The notes below the pieces were generated by a model that was given only the letters and a program-made list of their open reading frames with translations, made no database searches and was not told the origin of the DNA. From Pegea sp. RAD2-039 (lineage: Eukaryota > Chordata > Thaliacea > Salpida > Salpidae), in NCBI GenBank assembly GCA_034620365.1, contig JAQGEQ010000289.1:186001-250000 (forward strand): a stretch of DNA of 64,000 bases, written 5' to 3'. Shown here one piece after another: positions 60,157 through 64,000 of this stretch. A program made the position numbers and the translations under genes. Numbering within the stretch: position 1 is the stretch's first letter; the number at the start of each line of letters is the position of its first letter.

Positions 60157-62752
60157 ACTATATGATTCAAAAATCACTTCTATCTTAAATTATATATTTG
60201 AAAATTTTAAAAGAAAATCAAAAATATCATTCAAAAGATGAAATTATTGATTGATTGAAACTTCTGACTCTTTCTATTTAATTAGTATAATTATTGCAGC
60301 TGTAGATTTTCTAGAAGCAAAAATGTATAACTTATTTGAAACCATACATAGAAGTCGATAAAACCAGCGTCAAAGAAATTTGTGAAAAGTCAAAAGACTT
60401 GTTTAACAAGTACTTCGATTCTTCTCCAAACTCAATTTGAATTGAAAACTGTTAATCTCAGCAGTTTTTATTTCTTACGCAACAAAAAACTTTCTTTATT
60501 TTCCATTTACTTTATAATAAACACATAGAAAAGTTAGATTTACCATTTCGGAAAACTTTTTTAATATTTTTAATTTCTATTTTGTAATTCGAAAAATAAT
60601 TTTTACATAAATTGAACAGTTTGAAAGTTTGATTAACTTGAGGAGAAATGTACTTAATTTATAGATAACTTACAGGATAAAGAAAGTGTCAGGTTACAAT
60701 TTTCCTGCTTGAATGCAGCAAAGTTAATCAAACTTCAGAGTTTTGAAATTTATTTTTCATTATTTTAGGTCTTTAAAAGCTGTTTTTATTTTTGTTTTAT
60801 TAAAAACTTCAGAATATTTTAAAACAAACAAAACGAGATTAATTAGTTTTACAAGATTGTCTTCAGAGTTTTTTTAATGTAATTAAAATAATTATTTCAA
60901 CAAAATAAAAGTAGTACAACCAAAGTTGTTCAGATATTTTTCATTTTAAGGTATGTTTATCTGAAAGTAAACAAAATATATTTTCTACAAACTTCAAAAA
61001 TATGATTTCAAATCGTTTATTGACAATTTTTTCTCAAAGAAAACACAGCAACACCTTCTAGATGAAAATCATTCTTGTATACATCAATTTTTATTGAATG
61101 CTTTTAAAATCATGAATCCACTGAAAATTAGAAGACTTGTTTTAAAACTTCTATGAAATATGTAATCTGAATGATTTTTATAAATTCACTCAGCAACAAG
61201 TTTAAACATAAATTTTTAGAACATCCTGCACCACAACGTCAGTGAGTTCTGTAAATTATTTATAACCTAACTACTAGTGCTTGTTCTGATAAAAAATATT
61301 CTTTGTCCTTTCTATTTTCATTGTCGGTTTTTCTGAGTGAAAGTTATCAACAAGCTGAAACAGATAACATTTTTTTCTTCTTTTAATATTTTTTAAATTT
61401 GATTATTGTATTAAGTTTAATCTTTATAAGCTTGTTGGAGTCATTATAAAAACATTTAGGCTAATTTCAATACTTGTTGTTCAGTTATTAAACATAAACT
61501 GTAAATAAAAAAAAGAAATACTTTGATCTGAGCAATAAAACTGTTTATAAAACTTTCTTTTATAACCTTGCTGCAAATTACCAGCTGCGGTTAGGAGACA
61601 ACTTTATAGAAAGTTTTGCAGAAATAAGTTGCTAATCACACAAAAAACAAGCTAATGTGTTTCAGCTATTAGTTAATATAGAGAACGTTTAGAAGATAGA
61701 ATAAAAGGAAGTTGTATAGGAAAAAAATGTTTAAATTATTTAGACCTCTAGTGCAGTGATAAAATATTATTTTAGTTATAATTAAGAATTTTAAACCTAA
61801 GTGTAAATAACTTGATAAAAACTCAATCAGCTTAGCATCAACTGCTTAAAGGTTGTAATGTTGCAACCAAACTAGATGATTAATTATCCAAAATGAATGA
61901 AAAACGAAAAACTATAAACAGATTAGATGGTTAAAGTTACGCAAAAGCTTTCTCATATTTCTTATAATGAAGAAATATTCCAAAGTAATAACTCCTACAG
62001 TATACTATTAAGAAACACAAATCACAATCTGATAAAACTTCAAGGAGTTAGTTGAAGTCTGAAATTTGATTTTATCTGAAAAAGTAATAATTTCAAGTAC
62101 TGACTTGAATTAAATGACAAAAATTTCTAGCAAAACCAACATTTTTAAAATTTGTTTGAATTGAATCGGTTTTAAAAATAAATGAATTAACAATTTTAGA
62201 GCATATTTGAAAAGAGTAGTTAGAGTATTTTAGGTCTGATGATAAATTTTGTGAAAGATTATCTAACAACAAATAATATGATTAAAAATTGAAGCTTTTG
62301 TTTGCAGTGATTTTCTCCTTACGACCGCTTCACCTATGACGTCATCTTTTCTATTTCATTTCCAAAGTAAAAAGATTTCTACAAAACCTTTCAGTGTTTC
62401 AAATGAAATTATTTCAAATTATTTGCTAGAATCGTTTAGCTGTTTATTATGAAGCATCATTCACAAATATACATTTCTCATTAAACAGAAATTTTATGAA
62501 TGAAACTTTCCTGATTAAAATCTAATTTCAGTTTCACCATTTTCCATTTATATTTTTCAAACAAAAATAAAAACACCAAAAACTACTCATAAAATCTTTT
62601 TTAAAATGACATTTAATAAAATAGAAATAATAATCGTCAAAATAATCCTTAAAACTTTTTCTTCTGATGCTTAACTTCTCTGTAGTTTTGAATCAAAAAG
62701 ATTTTCATTTTTTTCCTTTTTGTTTTTGTCAGCCAGAATTTAAAGTTTTTCC
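60157..62752. other. AT-rich region upstream of YPEL5
   Basis: The YPEL5 promoter lies at the left edge. One TGACGTCA octamer occurs at 62337-62344. I can support no genes. Confidence 0.5.
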
Positions 62753-62830
62753 TTATACAGATAGAAGGTAAGTGTCTGCTGCAAAGGACGGCCTCTGGGC
62801 TGCTGGCTGTTTTGCACGCTTCAGTAAACA
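62753..62830 (-). CDS. Probable last exon of an unrecognised minus-strand gene
   Basis: A strong acceptor (TTTTTGTTGCAG, ending at 62831) opens a 25-codon frame ending in TAA: it begins CLLKRAKQPAAQRPSF and ends AADTYLLSV. GC content is far above the flanks, as expected for coding sequence here. Upstream exons must lie at higher coordinates, probably beyond 64000, as I find none in 62840-64000. A competing longer frame through the same bases has no ATG and no splice support. I do not recognise the protein family. Confidence 0.45.
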   Translation of the reverse strand, partial: CLLKRAKQPAAQRPSFAADTYLLSV

Positions 62831-62839
62831 CTGCAACAA

Positions 62840-63260
62840 AAACTGGAATGATTTTTTTGAGAGTTAGACTGATATATTTCACCAGCTGCTACTAAAATGA
62901 ATAATATTTTATCTTTTTTAATAGTTAGTTATCAGATAATTAATGTTTAGTTTAATAATCTTTTATCATTTTTTGTTCAAAAAAAGTTAAAACTTTTATT
63001 AATTTTGTTGTTGTCGTTGCAACTTAAATATTTTGATATATCATTTTTGTTACGTGTAAATAAAATATTGAAACATTTTGATTTATTAATTTGTTGTAGG
63101 TTATCCACAGCAAATATCATATCTTTGTAAAAACTAATAGAATAAAATTTAATTTAATTTTCATTAAATATTTTAAAAATTATTTAATCTATAAAAAAAT
63201 GTAGACTTTGAAAAATTATTATATTTTTTCGATTATCTTTGTGGGCCAAAGCTTTAAGTG
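62840..63260. other. AT-rich stretch, nothing recognised
   Basis: This is presumably intron sequence if the exon at 62753-62830 is real. No other signal is seen. Confidence 0.4.
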
Positions 63261-63261
63261 G

Positions 63262-63445
63262 AAAAGAAGGTGAAACCAAACTCCCTCTTCGCTTTGTAGT
63301 CAGATCCAACTGAGCAACTCTATAGATTCCCACTCTATAGATTTGTTTTTTAGTTACACGGCTCAGTGACCTAATGAAGTGACATTGAGGTCAACCAGTT
63401 GTAGGTTGTTTTTCTGGGTGAACTCACATAACCTTTTTTCTCTCT
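63262..63445 (-). mobile_element. Possible tRNA-derived SINE fragment
   Basis: The minus strand reads GTTGCTCAGTTGGATCTGAC and, about 30 bases on, GTTTGGTTTCACC, resembling a degraded tRNA A box and B box. The element is preceded by a doubled CTATAGAGT. The body does not match the other SINE copies beyond CACATAACCTTTTT, so this may be a different family. Confidence 0.4.
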
Positions 63446-64000
63446 AATCAATCAGAAGACAGGATAAGTATTTGATCACCGTTCTGCCAAATTGCTAAAA
63501 GTTTTTGATTTTTTCGGATAAAATAATTTGATCAAAACATATTTCAACTAAAACCAATTCTAACGTGGCTGAAGACTTTTCTATATTTTGTAATCAGTTG
63601 AAATTTATTAATAACCTGTCTTAAATACTCAGGTTTTTCTGCAAGCCATAAAAACATTATTCACAGATTATTAAACTATCTTTTCTCGCATAACAGACTT
63701 TTTTTATAATCAACTAAAGAAAATTGATCTGCGTCCAAAAGATTTTTGTACACTTCTTGAAAAACTATTTATTTAGTTTATTATATTTGTAGGAAAATGA
63801 TAGATATTAGATTTTTAAACTCTTATTCAATTATTATCATTATTCAAATTCGACCATTTTTGTACAAAACAGGCCACAATTATTATTCAATTATTTCAAT
63901 TTGTAACAATTTGGTAAATACCTTCATCACTTTTGATAATCTAAAAGCTTACCTCTCAAACAGCTTCAAAATAACCATAAAAAGAAATTCAAAATTTCCT
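63446..64000. other. AT-rich end of window, nothing recognised
   Basis: No coding or repeat signal could be supported. Confidence 0.45.

Noticed and set aside
1-64000. CRISPR arrays, operons or other bacterial features
   Set aside because: The window is clearly eukaryotic, with split genes and SINE/LINE repeats; the few tandem repeats have no spacer structure.

Overview
This is a 64 kb piece of a nuclear animal (metazoan) genome, very AT-rich, with protein genes broken by GT-AG introns. Many introns are minimal, about 48-58 bp, next to a few of 0.4-1 kb. Host cell factor 1, RAB23, a YPEL5-type Yippee protein, a secreted phospholipase A2, methyl-CpG-binding-domain-like proteins, a CR1/Jockey-type LINE and tRNA-derived SINEs together point to an invertebrate animal. 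I cannot fix the phylum from sequence alone. I joined exons by hand from splice signals, reading phase and recalled family patterns; no alignment was run.

Layout. 0-3.3 kb: 5' part of an HCF1 orthologue (minus) with a SINE-like element in one intron. 4.7-6.3 kb: LINE tail and SINE copies. 7.3-10.7 kb: a complete carboxylesterase/cholinesterase-like gene (minus), whose last exons recur as an inverted broken copy at 12.8-13.4 kb. 14.4-15.3 kb: proteasome subunit PSMB4 (minus). 19.1-20.4 kb: signal peptidase subunit SPCS2 (plus). 21.5-25.0 kb: two opposed LINE copies, the larger ending 12 bp before what looks like the last exon of an unknown gene. 26-43.7 kb: an accessory region. Three MBD-like genes lie here (two nearly identical, one chimeric with a different C-terminal domain), with a broken acidic reading frame, reverse-transcriptase remnants and minisatellites. 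The cluster is flanked on both sides by direct copies of one long noncoding repeat. 44.5-46.8 kb: complete RAB23 (minus), in a cluster of TGACGTCA octamers. 51.5-57.1 kb: three minus-strand genes for secreted proteins (a tiny possibly GPI-anchored peptide, a Thr/Pro repeat protein, a full phospholipase A2). 59.3-60.2 kb: a full YPEL5-like gene (minus). 62.75 kb: a probable terminal exon of a gene that begins beyond the window.

The housekeeping genes (HCF1, PSMB4, SPCS2, RAB23, YPEL5) look intact and unrelated in pathway. The parts most worth following are the MBD cluster with its flanking repeats, its patchwork similarity and its domain swap, the inverted esterase fragment, and the octamer cluster around RAB23. 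Long stretches between genes are AT-rich and hold nothing I can support.
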